This document shows positions 9,236 through 17,332 of a DNA stretch of 64,000 bases, piece by piece; positions within the stretch are counted from its first letter, which is position 1, and each line of letters begins with the position of its first letter. Where the stretch lies: assembly GCF_000341225.1 (NCBI RefSeq), contig NZ_ANAC01000002.1, forward strand, positions 98,970 to 162,969, in the 5' to 3' direction. Under the pieces are notes generated by a model that ran no database searches, was not told the origin of the DNA, and saw only the letters and a program-made list of their open reading frames with translations. This stretch comes from Nocardiopsis alba DSM 43377 (lineage in GTDB: Bacteria; Actinomycetota; Actinomycetes; Streptosporangiales; Streptosporangiaceae). Made by a program: the position numbers and the translations under genes.

Positions 9236-9956
9236 CCACACGGGTCACCACGGACACCGAGCTCACCAACAGCAGCACCAGGATCGTGCGACGGAAGAGC
9301 TCGGCGTCCAACTTCCGGAACAGCCGTTCTCCGATGAACGTGCCGATCAGCAGGGCGGGGGCGCCCGAGAGGACGAGCCCGCCCACCTCCGGAGTCAACT
9401 GACCGCCGAACACGAAACCCACCAGTGTCGCCACGCTCGTCGCGGAGAACGCCACGGCGAGCGTGGCCCGCTGGACCCGAGGCGCCAGGTCGGCCAACCG
9501 CGACCCCTGGAGGCCGGCCACCAGGATCGGTCCGTCGATCGCCGTCGCCGCGAACGAGGCGCCCGACAACGCGCTCATGCCCGCCACGGCGACCATCCCG
9601 CCCGGGACCCGCACCCGGCGCCACACCAGCAGGGTCCCCGCCACCACCGACGCCGCGATCAGCGTCAACAGGGTCGACTCGGACAGGACGTTGAGCGCCC
9701 ACAACCCGAACGGGACACCCGCCAGGGTGCACACCACCAGCAGTGACGCCCCTCTCCGGTCGACGTGCGCGCGGTCGCGCGCCATGACCCACAGGTTCAA
9801 CGGCACCGCCAGCGTCGCCGCGACCACGACCGCGCTCACCGGGTCCAAGAGGAGCGCCAACGGTGGGACCGCGACGAGGGCGAAACCGAAGCCGGCGGCG
9901 ATCCGGACCATGGCGGCCACGGTCAGCACGACGAAAACGCAGATGAGAACGGACAT
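9225..9956 (-). CDS. TSUP family permease (TauE/SafE-like)
   Basis: 243 residues with about eight hydrophobic segments arranged as two related halves (GFGFALVAVPPLALLLDPV near the N-terminus and GFVFGGQLTPEVGGLVLSGA in the second half). This duplicated pattern and length fit the TauE/SafE or TSUP family, inner-membrane carriers of sulfite, sulfonates or other organic anions. No sulfur-metabolism gene sits next to it, so the substrate remains open. It is convergent with the MFS exporter, overlapping by 11 bp, and divergent from the phosphodiesterase gene. Confidence 0.85.
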   Translation of the reverse strand: MSVLICVFVVLTVAAMVRIAAGFGFALVAVPPLALLLDPVSAVVVAATLAVPLNLWVMARDRAHVDRRGASLLVVCTLAGVPFGLWALNVLSESTLLTLIAASVVAGTLLVWRRVRVPGGMVAVAGMSALSGASFAATAIDGPILVAGLQGSRLADLAPRVQRATLAVAFSATSVATLVGFVFGGQLTPEVGGLVLSGAPALLIGTFIGERLFRKLDAELFRRTILVLLLVSSVSVVTRVVTA

Positions 9957-10031
9957 GAGGGCTGCTCACTGGAAAGGTGGGAGGGACTCGAAGACCCTAC
10001 TCGGGGTCGAGCGGTGGAGAAAGAGGAGAGC

Positions 10032-10580
10032 ATGAGGTCGTTCGTCGCGCTGTGGCCCTCCCCGGAGGTCGTCGAGACCCTGGACCGCGCGGTGCGGCAC
10101 GTCCGACGGCGGGTGCCGGAGGCCAAGTGGACCAGACGGGAGGAATGGCACCTCACCCTGCTCTTCCTCGGCGAGGTGGACGGCGCCCTCATGCCCGGCC
10201 TCCTCGAGGCCCTCGACCACGTCCTCGACGGATATCCACCCCTCGACCTCTCCCTCGACGGCTGGGGGGTCTTCCCCTTGAGCGCCCCGCGCGCCTCCGT
10301 GGTCTGGGCGGGGGTGACCGGGGAGCACCTCATCGGGCTGGTGGACGGGCTACGGGAGGCGGCCCGATCGGCCGGGGTCCGGGTCGAGTCACGGCCCTTC
10401 GTTCCCCACCTGACCCTGGCCCGCGCCCGCCCGCCCCTGGTCACCGAGCGGATCCTGCGCACACTGGGCCCGCCGCCCCGGGCCGGTTGGCGCTCCGACC
10501 GGATCGACCTCGTCGAGAGCCGCCGTGTGGGAGAGAGCCGCTACCGCGCCGTCCGCTCCTGGGAGACGTCCGGACGGTAG
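10032..10580 (+). CDS. thpR: RNA 2',3'-cyclic phosphodiesterase (2H family, ThpR)
   Basis: 182 residues with the two HxTx motifs of 2H phosphoesterases: HLTLLFLG near residues 39-46 and HLTLAR in the second half, preceded by the usual FVALWP start. ThpR/LigT proteins hydrolyse 2',3'-cyclic phosphate ends of RNA and can ligate tRNA halves in vitro; cytoplasmic. AAGAGGAGAG upstream of the ATG is a good ribosome site and fixes the start inside a longer open frame. It is followed by a convergent methyltransferase gene 22 bp away. Confidence 0.9.
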   Translation: MRSFVALWPSPEVVETLDRAVRHVRRRVPEAKWTRREEWHLTLLFLGEVDGALMPGLLEALDHVLDGYPPLDLSLDGWGVFPLSAPRASVVWAGVTGEHLIGLVDGLREAARSAGVRVESRPFVPHLTLARARPPLVTERILRTLGPPPRAGWRSDRIDLVESRRVGESRYRAVRSWETSGR

Positions 10581-10602
10581 CGGACATGGGTGGAGCCCGA
10601 GG

Positions 10603-11388
10603 TCAGGGCTTGCGGGCCAGCCCGCCGTACTGGTCGACGTGCTCGGGCACACCGGCGTCGGTCGTGTCCGGGCGCCAGCGGGACACCGAGACCACGCCGG
10701 GCTCCAACAGCTCCATGCCGTCGAAGAACTCCTCGATGCGCTCGGGAGAGCGCAGGTGCATCGGAGCGGCGCTGTTGGCGTTCCAGTGCTCGGCGGCCTC
10801 GACGACCTCCGCGGAGGTGTTCGTGGAGTCGTTGGCGGCGAAGTGGCTACCGGAGGGGAGGGCGTCCACGTAGGCCCGCACCAGGGAGCGGGCCGTGGCG
10901 TCGTCGGCGATGTGGCCGAGGGTGCCCATGATGGTCAGCCCGATCGGCCGGGTGAAGTCCAGGTGCTCCCGGGCGGCGGCCAGAACCTTCTCCGGCTCGT
11001 GCATGTCGGCGTCGACGTAGTGGGTCGTCCCCTCGGGAACGCTCGTGAGTAGGGCACGGGCGTGGGAGAGCACGAGGGGGTCGTTGTCGACGTAGACGAC
11101 ACGGGACTCGGGGGCCAGGGCCTGGGCGACCTCGTGGGTGTTGTTCGCCGTGGGAAGGCCGGTGCCGATGTCCAGGAACTGGCGGACCCCGGCCTCGCGC
11201 ACCAGATGGGTGACGACCCGGACGAGGAAGGCCCGGTCGGCGCGGGCCGCGGTGACGATGCCCGGGAAGATCTCCCTGATGTGGTCGCCGACCTCGCGGT
11301 CGGCGGGATAGTTGTCCTTGCCGCCCAGCCAGTGGTTCCACACTCGGGCGGAGTGCGCGGTGGCGGTGTCGATCACGGGTTCGTTCAC
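10603..11388 (-). CDS. SAM-dependent methyltransferase (DUF574 family)
   Basis: 261 residues matching the S-adenosyl methyltransferase family known as DUF574, abundant in actinomycetes. Features: the opening ARVWNHWLGGKDNYPADRE, motif I FLDIGTGLPTANNTHE, the acidic strand VVYVDNDPLVLSHARALL, and the GTLGHI segment. Substrates of this family are largely unknown. The GTG at 11388 is chosen because GAAGG lies about 9 nt upstream and homology-like sequence begins there. A 130-bp gap separates it from the lipoprotein gene upstream on the same strand. Confidence 0.85.
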   Translation of the reverse strand: MNEPVIDTATAHSARVWNHWLGGKDNYPADREVGDHIREIFPGIVTAARADRAFLVRVVTHLVREAGVRQFLDIGTGLPTANNTHEVAQALAPESRVVYVDNDPLVLSHARALLTSVPEGTTHYVDADMHEPEKVLAAAREHLDFTRPIGLTIMGTLGHIADDATARSLVRAYVDALPSGSHFAANDSTNTSAEVVEAAEHWNANSAAPMHLRSPERIEEFFDGMELLEPGVVSVSRWRPDTTDAGVPEHVDQYGGLARKP

Positions 11389-11518
11389 TGTGCCGGCCTT
11401 CGTGCAGGGGGTAGGGCTGACAGGGTAACCCCGGCGCCACCGGAACCCTTGCCTCGTAAGGCCTCCGTCCCCGATAGCGGAAGAGAGGTCCCCGTGCGTC
11501 GGGGCTCTCGGCGGCAGG

Positions 11519-12667
11519 TCAGAACAGGGCGATCTCGATCTCATCCCTCAAGGGGAAGACGTAGGCCTCTGGAGAAATATTCCACTGCCTAGGATTCTCG
11601 GCGAGCTCACCCTCGATCTTGAGGCTCTCGTCCACGTCGTCCTCGGAGAAGGGGACGCTCTCGTCCTCGACGAGCGCGTGAATCGAACGAACGATCAGAA
11701 GATTCTCGGTCATGTTCCGATCGTCGGTGAAGATGATCCGTTCCGGGGTCGGATCCATGTCCAGTAGGGGTTTCTCGATGAACTCGTTCAGATCCGGGAT
11801 CGCCCTCCACGGGTCGAGCACCTCGGGGGCGTAGCCATTCTCCCGGAGAGTGAGAATCGAAGTCCGACCGGTGGCGCCGTCGGCGAACATCGTCGTCACG
11901 GGCTCGACACCGTCGCCGGGAACCTCCTTGGATAGCCAAGGCTGAACCTCGGGAACGGAGTCGCCATTCCAGAAACGCTCCCAGAACGTCTCCCCGGACG
12001 CGGCGTGAAACGCCTCGACGTGCACCGTCCCCTCGCCCGGGCACGCGTACGAGGCCAGCACTCTCCTTTCCAGAGTGGCCACCCTGACCTCTCGGGGGTC
12101 TCCGGAGGCGCACGCCTCGCTCAGATCCCGCTCCCATAGCGCCTCGGCTCCGGCCAACGAGGAGAAGGTCACGACGGTGTCCTGCTCGACCAGGACCCTG
12201 GAGTCCTCGGTCAGCTCACCGATGCCCTCCGAAGCCGAACCCCACGAGCGGTGCGAATCCAGCACGTTCCCGGTCTTCGAGCCGAGCACCACCGTCCACA
12301 CGGATTCGATCGGCCCCAGCGCTTCGCGGTACTCGACGACGACGGAGGCCCCATCGGCGGTCACCCCCACATCCGTGACGTCCTCGGCCGGGTAACTCCA
12401 GACCTCCTCCACGGGGTCCATCGCCACGGAGACGACCTCGTCCGCGAGAACAGCCACCGCTCCGTCCGAGGAGACCAGGAGATCCTCCTCCACGACCCGT
12501 CCGCTCTCCGCCAGGAATTCCTCGACCGCGGCCAGATCCCGCAGGGTCAGAGGGGGCCGGAAGTACTCGGTGTCGGTGTCGTGGCGCACCGCCTCCATGG
12601 GGGTCCCACAGGCGGAAAGAAGGAGAACCGAAGCGACGCAGAGCGCCGTTCCGTTCAGCGATCTCAT
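11519..12667 (-). CDS. Putative lipoprotein with beta-propeller-like repeats
   Basis: 382 residues. The N-terminus MRSLNGTALC-VASVLLLSAC ends in a lipobox with Cys20, so the mature protein should be lipid-anchored outside the membrane. The body has PQQ/WD-like strands (VLADEVVSVAMDPVEEVWSY, ASGETFWERFW) suggesting a beta-propeller, but no catalytic motif. I do not recognise a specific family. The frame is open far upstream, but the lipobox fixes the start. Base usage looks slightly less GC-biased than neighbours. A binding or sensing role at the cell surface is only inference. Confidence 0.65.
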   Translation of the reverse strand: MRSLNGTALCVASVLLLSACGTPMEAVRHDTDTEYFRPPLTLRDLAAVEEFLAESGRVVEEDLLVSSDGAVAVLADEVVSVAMDPVEEVWSYPAEDVTDVGVTADGASVVVEYREALGPIESVWTVVLGSKTGNVLDSHRSWGSASEGIGELTEDSRVLVEQDTVVTFSSLAGAEALWERDLSEACASGDPREVRVATLERRVLASYACPGEGTVHVEAFHAASGETFWERFWNGDSVPEVQPWLSKEVPGDGVEPVTTMFADGATGRTSILTLRENGYAPEVLDPWRAIPDLNEFIEKPLLDMDPTPERIIFTDDRNMTENLLIVRSIHALVEDESVPFSEDDVDESLKIEGELAENPRQWNISPEAYVFPLRDEIEIALF

Positions 12668-13112
12668 AGACGAACCGGTTCCGTTCTTCTCTTCTCTCAA
12701 CGTCGACGAAGGGGACTTTAACCGCTCGGTGGGACCAAGCGCCGATCGAGGGACATCGGAACCCTTCGTGGGACCTCGCGGGCGACCTTTCCACGCCGAA
12801 CACGCGCCCCTCACCGGCGACGCGTCATCGACAGAGCCGCGTTCCCCCGGTGGCCGTTCCCGGGTCACCGGAGCGGACGATCGTGCCCACAGGGGGCGGT
12901 CGAGGTCGCGCAGAGCCCACGAGTGTTCGGGGGCGGTGTGGTTGATCACGTCCGGTGCTCGGCGATCCCGCGTAGACCGTGAGGATCCGCCCGGCCATGA
13001 GGTTCGGGGCCCTTCGGACAGGAAGGCACGGGTCGGACCCCTGCCGGACCGCCCGGACCCTGGGGCTAACCTGGGGTGGCGAATCCCAACGAGCACCGGA
13101 GCGGGGCACGTC
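12668..13112. other. 445-bp intergenic region
   Basis: Lies between the divergent lipoprotein gene and the 32-aa microprotein gene. Open frames here have poor, arginine-rich translations and I do not accept them. A TAACCT box at 13067-13072 could serve the microprotein with a leader of about 40 nt. No convincing RNA structure is seen. Confidence 0.4.
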
Positions 13113-13211
13113 ATGAGCATGCTCACCAACAACCGCAAGCAGCGCTGGCTGCTGCCCGTGGTGCTCGGAACGATCATGCTGATCGTGGTCCTGGGCTCCT
13201 TCTTCGGCTGA
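13113..13211 (+). CDS. 32-residue single-span membrane microprotein
   Basis: A very short gene encoding 32 residues: a polar, basic head (MSMLTNNRKQRW) and one hydrophobic helix (LLPVVLGTIMLIVVLGSFFG) ending at the C-terminus. A GGGG-containing ribosome-site candidate precedes the ATG by 8 nt. The topology, positive-inside charge and compact frame argue for a real product rather than noise, though I know no function. It ends 64 bp before the MFS efflux gene, whose own MerR-type promoter lies in that gap, so the two are probably transcribed separately. Confidence 0.55.
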   Translation: MSMLTNNRKQRWLLPVVLGTIMLIVVLGSFFG

Positions 13212-13236
13212 ACCGGTCCGGCCGGCGTCCCCCGGC

Positions 13237-13269
13237 TTGACCTTGACACAGGTGTCAGGCTTTTAGCGT
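13237..13269 (+). promoter_or_regulatory. MerR-type promoter/operator of the MFS-MerR efflux pair
   Basis: A -35-like TTGACC at 13237 leads straight into the inverted repeat CCTTGACAC/GGTGTCAGG (13241-13259). The best -10 candidates (TTTAGC or TAGCGT, 13262-13269) are 19-21 bp from the -35, longer than the usual 17, which is the hallmark of MerR-regulated promoters. TAGCGT ends 6 nt before the ATG, so the message would be leaderless. Confidence 0.7.
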
Positions 13270-13275
13270 GCCGGC

Positions 13276-14493
13276 ATGTCCTCGCACACGCTCCGTTCGG
13301 GAGCACCCTGGTACCTGGCCCTGGTCGCCTTCGCGGTCGGGACCGACGACCTCGTCATCGCCGGCCTTCTACCCGCCATCGCCCGCGACCTCGACATCGG
13401 GGTCGCCGCCGCCGGACAGGCGGTGACGGTCTTCTCGATCACCTACGCCGTGGCCGCCCCCGTGCTGGCCGTGGCCACCGCCCGGCTGCCCCGCCGCGCC
13501 CTCCTCCTGACCGGGCTCGCCCTGTTCGCGTGCGTCAACCTCGCGACCGCGCTCGTCCCCGGCTACGCGTCCCTGCTGGTGATGCGGGTGGTCGCCGCCC
13601 TGATCGCGGCGGTGCTCACCCCGGTGGCCTTCTCCATGGCGGCCCGACTGGTCGCGCCGGAGCACACCGGACGCGCGGTCGGCACCGTGGCCGCCGGGCT
13701 GACCGTCTCCCTCTTCCTCGGAGTGCCGATCGGCTCCCTCCTGGGCTCCCTCTTCGGCTGGCGCGCGACCTTCCTGGCCGTGGCCCTGTTCACCGGTGCG
13801 GTCCTCGCCATCGCCGCCTCACGTCTGCCCGCCCTCGACGGGGCGCCGGAGGCCGGGCTTCGGCACCAACTGGGCAGTCTGGGGAGACCGGCCATCCTGA
13901 CCTGTGTGCTCGGAACCGTCATGGGGGCGAGCGGCGGGTTCATGGTCTACACCTACATCGCGCCCCTGACCCGCGACCTCACCGGCGCCGGAGGGGTCGC
14001 TCTGGCCCCCCTGATCGCCGTCGTCGGCGCGGCCGGGGCCGTCGGGACCATGGTCTGCGGTCGGGCCACCGACCGGTGGGGCGCCGACCGGGTCCTGCTC
14101 GTCTCCTTCGCCGGGATGATCGCGACCAGCCTGACCCTGGCCGCGCTCGGGTACCTCGGCGGGGGAGCGGTCCCCGTGTGGACCCTGGCCGCCGTGCTGG
14201 CGCTGTGGGGGTTCGCCGCCTGGGGTTTCGCGGCGCCGATGAGCGCACGGCTGCTGGGGTTGGCCGGGGAGGAGGGGACCGAGGCGTTGGCCCTCAACAC
14301 CGGCGGCCTCTACGTGGGCACGGCCGTGGCCGGAGCGCTCGGCGGCGTGGTCGTCTCCTCCCAGGGAGGGGCCGGGGTGGCCGCGACCGCCACCGCGATC
14401 GGCCTGCTCGCCTTCGTCGCCATGGCGCTCTCCGTCCGGCGTTTCCCCACGTCCGGTCAGGTCGGAACGGTACGGGAGGACACCCTTTCGTAG
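13276..14493 (+). CDS. MFS drug-efflux transporter (DHA1, Cmx/CmlR-like)
   Basis: 405 residues with twelve predicted membrane helices. The opening WYLALVAFAVGTDDLVIAGLLPAIARDL corresponds to the first helix of DHA1 multidrug and chloramphenicol exporters, with the usual ...TDD/E...AGLLP signature. No ribosome site precedes the ATG; the promoter above suggests leaderless translation. The MerR-family gene follows 34 bp downstream on the same strand, so the pair forms an autoregulated efflux module. The compound exported cannot be told from sequence. Confidence 0.87.
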   Translation: MSSHTLRSGAPWYLALVAFAVGTDDLVIAGLLPAIARDLDIGVAAAGQAVTVFSITYAVAAPVLAVATARLPRRALLLTGLALFACVNLATALVPGYASLLVMRVVAALIAAVLTPVAFSMAARLVAPEHTGRAVGTVAAGLTVSLFLGVPIGSLLGSLFGWRATFLAVALFTGAVLAIAASRLPALDGAPEAGLRHQLGSLGRPAILTCVLGTVMGASGGFMVYTYIAPLTRDLTGAGGVALAPLIAVVGAAGAVGTMVCGRATDRWGADRVLLVSFAGMIATSLTLAALGYLGGGAVPVWTLAAVLALWGFAAWGFAAPMSARLLGLAGEEGTEALALNTGGLYVGTAVAGALGGVVVSSQGGAGVAATATAIGLLAFVAMALSVRRFPTSGQVGTVREDTLS

Positions 14494-14527
14494 ACTGGCG
14501 TCCGGTTCGAGGAGAGAGGGGGACGGC

Positions 14528-14872
14528 ATGCGGATCGGAGAGCTCGCCGAACGCACCGGGGCCAGCCCGCGGTCGTTGCGGTACTACGAACAGCGGGGCC
14601 TGCTCGCCTCGGAACGGTCCGCCAACGGCTACCGGGAGTACGGCGCCGACGCGGTGGAGCGGGTGCGCAACATCCGGCTCCTGCTGGAGTCCGGACTGAC
14701 CTCGGAGGACGTCCAAGAGCTCCAGGCCTGCCTGGAACTGGACCTGGTCCGTGAGCCCGCCTGCGCCGAGGCCGTCGCCCTGTACGAACAGCGCCTTCAA
14801 GCGGTCCGGGAGCGGATCGACACCCTCACCGCCACGGAGCGGCGCCTGGAGGAACGGATCGCGGAGCTCTAA
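14528..14872 (+). CDS. MerR family transcriptional regulator
   Basis: 114 residues. The N-terminal winged helix MRIGELAERTGASPRSLRYYEQRGLL is a textbook MerR DNA-binding domain, followed by a coiled-coil dimerisation helix (QRLQAVRERIDTLTATERRLEERIAEL) and almost no effector domain. The single CLELDLVREPAC pair of cysteines near residues 77-88 could bind a metal or sense thiols, but this is speculative. GGAGAGAGG precedes the ATG. It very probably controls the MerR-type promoter in front of the MFS gene and its own operon. The stop overlaps the convergent BKACE gene by 4 bp. Confidence 0.87.
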   Translation: MRIGELAERTGASPRSLRYYEQRGLLASERSANGYREYGADAVERVRNIRLLLESGLTSEDVQELQACLELDLVREPACAEAVALYEQRLQAVRERIDTLTATERRLEERIAEL

Positions 14873-15594
14873 GAGGACTCGGCGGCCAACCCGACGGCGT
14901 GGGCCACCAGGGCCGCGTTGTCGAAGGCCTCCGAGCCGTCCGGAAGCCGCATCGTGTCCTCCAGCCCGATCCGGATGTCGTGGCCGATGTCCAGGGCCGT
15001 CTCCAACATGGGCCAGGCGGTGGCGTCCGAACCGTGCAGGGTCCTGGGCGCCGTCACCTTCGCCCGGTCCAGCAGGGACTCGATCCGCTCCGCGTTGCGC
15101 CGGGCGTCATCGACCCCGACCTGGGTCGGCTCCACCAGCACCGACGCCACCTCGAGCCCCGTGGCGATCAGAATGCGGGCCGCCTCCACCGTCCACACCC
15201 CGGCCTCGACCGCCACCCGGCGGTCGCCCAACAGATGGACCAGATCCACCGAACCGGCCTCGTGCAGGTTCACCGAAACCGAGTCGGGCAAGGCCGGGGA
15301 CGCCCACCGTTGCACCAGGTCGTAGCGTCTCCAAGGGTCCGATTCGGCCGACAACGCCGTGGTCAACGACACCGGGACGTCCGGACCGTCGGCGCGCAGC
15401 CGCTCCATCAGCGCGGACACCACCGATGGTTCCAGTGACTCGGCCCCTTCGGGATCGCGCGGATGGACGTGGATCGCGGTCGCGCCCGCCTCCACCACGG
15501 CGTGGGCGTCGGCCACGATCTGGTCGACGGACACGGGCAGCGAGGGGTGGGCGCCCGGCCGGCGATCACCGTTGAGACAGGCGACGATCCTCAT
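14869..15594 (-). CDS. BKACE family beta-keto acid cleavage enzyme
   Basis: 241 residues resembling 3-keto-5-aminohexanoate cleavage enzyme (BKACE), TIM-barrel proteins that split beta-keto acids with acetyl-CoA. Visible family traits are the metal-binding AIHVHPRD segment, the SLTTAL strand, the SVNLHEAG and GLEDTMRLPDG blocks near the C-terminus. It is shorter than the usual 270-310 residues. AGGAGAG precedes the ATG at 15594; the frame upstream has no family-like sequence. No lysine-fermentation genes are adjacent, so the substrate is uncertain. It is convergent with merR and divergent from the secreted propeller protein. Confidence 0.8.
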   Translation of the reverse strand: MRIVACLNGDRRPGAHPSLPVSVDQIVADAHAVVEAGATAIHVHPRDPEGAESLEPSVVSALMERLRADGPDVPVSLTTALSAESDPWRRYDLVQRWASPALPDSVSVNLHEAGSVDLVHLLGDRRVAVEAGVWTVEAARILIATGLEVASVLVEPTQVGVDDARRNAERIESLLDRAKVTAPRTLHGSDATAWPMLETALDIGHDIRIGLEDTMRLPDGSEAFDNAALVAHAVGLAAESS

Positions 15595-15685
15595 GGAGTC
15601 TCTCCTTACGGTGCTCTGTAAGCGAATGTGCCCGTTCGCACCCGGGTACAAGCCCCCCGTCGGATCCCCTGGCAGGATGGCGGGC

Positions 15686-16747
15686 ATGAGAAGACCTCTC
15701 GCCCTCGCCGCGGCGGCCCTGTTCGCCCTCGCGCCCGCAGCCCCCGCCTCGGCCGATCCGGAGGCCCCCGACGACGGGACCGGCGGCCTGGACTACCCGC
15801 GTGGAGGCGAGGGCCCGGAGGGGTCGGAGATCGCCTTCGAGTTCCAGGACGAGCGCATCGCCGAGTCCAGTGGGATCGCCCCCTCGCTTCGCCATGAGGG
15901 CGTGTGGTGGACCCACAACGACAGCGGGGACTTCCTGCCCGAGGTGTTCGCGGTGAACGAGGAGGGGGAGACCCTCGCCACCGTCACCCTGAACGTGGAG
16001 TTGCGGGACTGGGAGGCGATCAGTCTGGCCCAAGGCCCGGGCGGGGAGCCCGAGGTGTTCGTGGGCGACATCGGCGACAACTTCGCGGGCGGCTGGACCG
16101 AGGTCCGCGTGTACCACTTCGTCGAACCCGAGGTCCTGGCCGACGTGACCCTGGACCCGTCGGTGCTGACCTTCACCTACGAGGACGGCGGCCGCGACGC
16201 CGAGGGGATGATGATCGACCCGCGCGACGGCCGGCTCTACGTGGTGTCCAAGGAGTTCGCGGGCGGTGTGTACGCGGCACCCGAGAACCTGGACCCCGAG
16301 GGTGGGAACGTCCTGTCCCGGATCGACTCGGCCCCGCTGTTCGCCACCGACGCCGCGTTCAGCCCCGACGGCACCCGCTACGCGATCCGCACCTACTGGG
16401 GCGTGACGATCTACGACGCCTCCGACGGGGTCCCTGGGTCCTCCCTGGGCTCCTTCGACCTGCCGGAGATGGAACAGGGCGAGTCGGTGGCCTTCACCCC
16501 GGACGGGACGGCGCTGATGGCGGGTACCGAAGGGATGAACTCCCCGGTCTGGCGGGTGCCCTTGGAAGGGAGAAAGCTCCCCGAGATGGTCGCCGTCGAG
16601 GAGGAGGCCGCCGCGAGCGACGAGGCCGAGGAGCCGGAGAGCGCCGGGGCCGGGACCTCGATCGGGGCCCTTCCGCTCATCCTGGGCGGCGCGGCCGTGG
16701 CCGTCGTGCTGATCGGCGGCATCGTGGTGCTGGCCCGGCGCGGCTGA
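15686..16747 (+). CDS. Secreted, membrane-anchored beta-propeller-like protein
   Basis: 353 residues: signal peptide (MRRPLALAAAALFALAPAAPASA), an exported body with propeller-like repeats (GVWWTHNDSGD, EVFVGDIGDN, GMMIDPRDGRLYVVSKEF, DAAFSPDGTRYAIRTY, VAFTPDGTALMAGTEG), an acidic linker, then a C-terminal membrane helix (ALPLILGGAAVAVVLIGGIVVL) with ARRG on the inside. This is a type I membrane protein displayed outside the cell. The DNDSGD and DIGDN strands suggest calcium sites; function unknown. Two ATGs are possible (15677 and 15686); the second has better spacing to an AGGA. VOC gene follows on the same strand 79 bp away. Confidence 0.78.
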   Translation: MRRPLALAAAALFALAPAAPASADPEAPDDGTGGLDYPRGGEGPEGSEIAFEFQDERIAESSGIAPSLRHEGVWWTHNDSGDFLPEVFAVNEEGETLATVTLNVELRDWEAISLAQGPGGEPEVFVGDIGDNFAGGWTEVRVYHFVEPEVLADVTLDPSVLTFTYEDGGRDAEGMMIDPRDGRLYVVSKEFAGGVYAAPENLDPEGGNVLSRIDSAPLFATDAAFSPDGTRYAIRTYWGVTIYDASDGVPGSSLGSFDLPEMEQGESVAFTPDGTALMAGTEGMNSPVWRVPLEGRKLPEMVAVEEEAAASDEAEEPESAGAGTSIGALPLILGGAAVAVVLIGGIVVLARRG

Positions 16748-16826
16748 GCCCGGAACGTCGGTGCCTCCGGGTAGGACGGGGGCGAGGGAGCGGCGCATCC
16801 GTCGCTCACGTATCGCGGGAGAAACG

Positions 16827-17276
16827 ATGGCACTCGACTACCAGATCGTCATGGACTGCGCCGACCCGATCGCGCTCGCGGGGTTCTGGGCCGAGGCTCT
16901 CGGCTACGAACGCGAGGACAACAGCGCCCTCATCGACCACGTGGTGGCCCAAGGGCTGGCCGGGGAGGACGACTACACGCTCCTCGACGGGCGCAAGGCC
17001 TGGGTCGCGATCTCGGTGATCCGGCACCCGGACGACCCGGTGCACGGGTTCACCGGGGCCGGGCTGGGGCGACGCGTCCTCTTCCAGCGCGTGCCGGAGC
17101 CCAAGACGGTGAAGAATCGCGTGCACCTGGACCTGCGCGTGGGGCCGGAACGGCGCGCGGAGGAGGTGGCCCGGTTGGAGGCGTTGGGCGCCACCGTGGT
17201 CGCCGAGGTCGAGGAGCCCGGGGCCTCGCACGTGACCATGCGGGACCCCGAGGGCAACGAGTTCGACGTGCAGTGA
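16827..17276 (+). CDS. VOC (glyoxalase-like) family protein
   Basis: 149 residues with the paired beta-alpha-beta-beta-beta units of the vicinal oxygen chelate fold: the start YQIVMDCADPIALAGFWAEALGY and the end SHVTMRDPEGNEFDVQ are characteristic of glyoxalase_6-type proteins. Such proteins range from metal-dependent enzymes to antibiotic-binding resistance proteins; here the metal residues are not obvious and the activity is unknown. GGGAGA precedes the ATG at 16827. A strong bidirectional hairpin follows 10 nt after the stop. Confidence 0.8.
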   Translation: MALDYQIVMDCADPIALAGFWAEALGYEREDNSALIDHVVAQGLAGEDDYTLLDGRKAWVAISVIRHPDDPVHGFTGAGLGRRVLFQRVPEPKTVKNRVHLDLRVGPERRAEEVARLEALGATVVAEVEEPGASHVTMRDPEGNEFDVQ

Positions 17277-17285
17277 CGCCCGATG

Positions 17286-17321
17286 AGGTCCCCCGGGGCC
17301 GACTCCGGCCCCGGGGGACCT
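17286..17321. terminator. Bidirectional terminator between VOC and GDPD genes
   Basis: A perfect 16-bp inverted repeat (AGGTCCCCCGGGGCCG and its complement) with a 4-nt loop lies between the two convergent genes and can end both. Confidence 0.75.
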
Positions 17322-17332
17322 CCCCGGGCGAG

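Noticed and set aside
12668..13306. Long extension of the lipoprotein frame upstream
   Set aside because: The lipobox with Cys20 fixes the N-terminus; extension sequence is low-complexity and overlaps the microprotein and MFS starts on the other strand.
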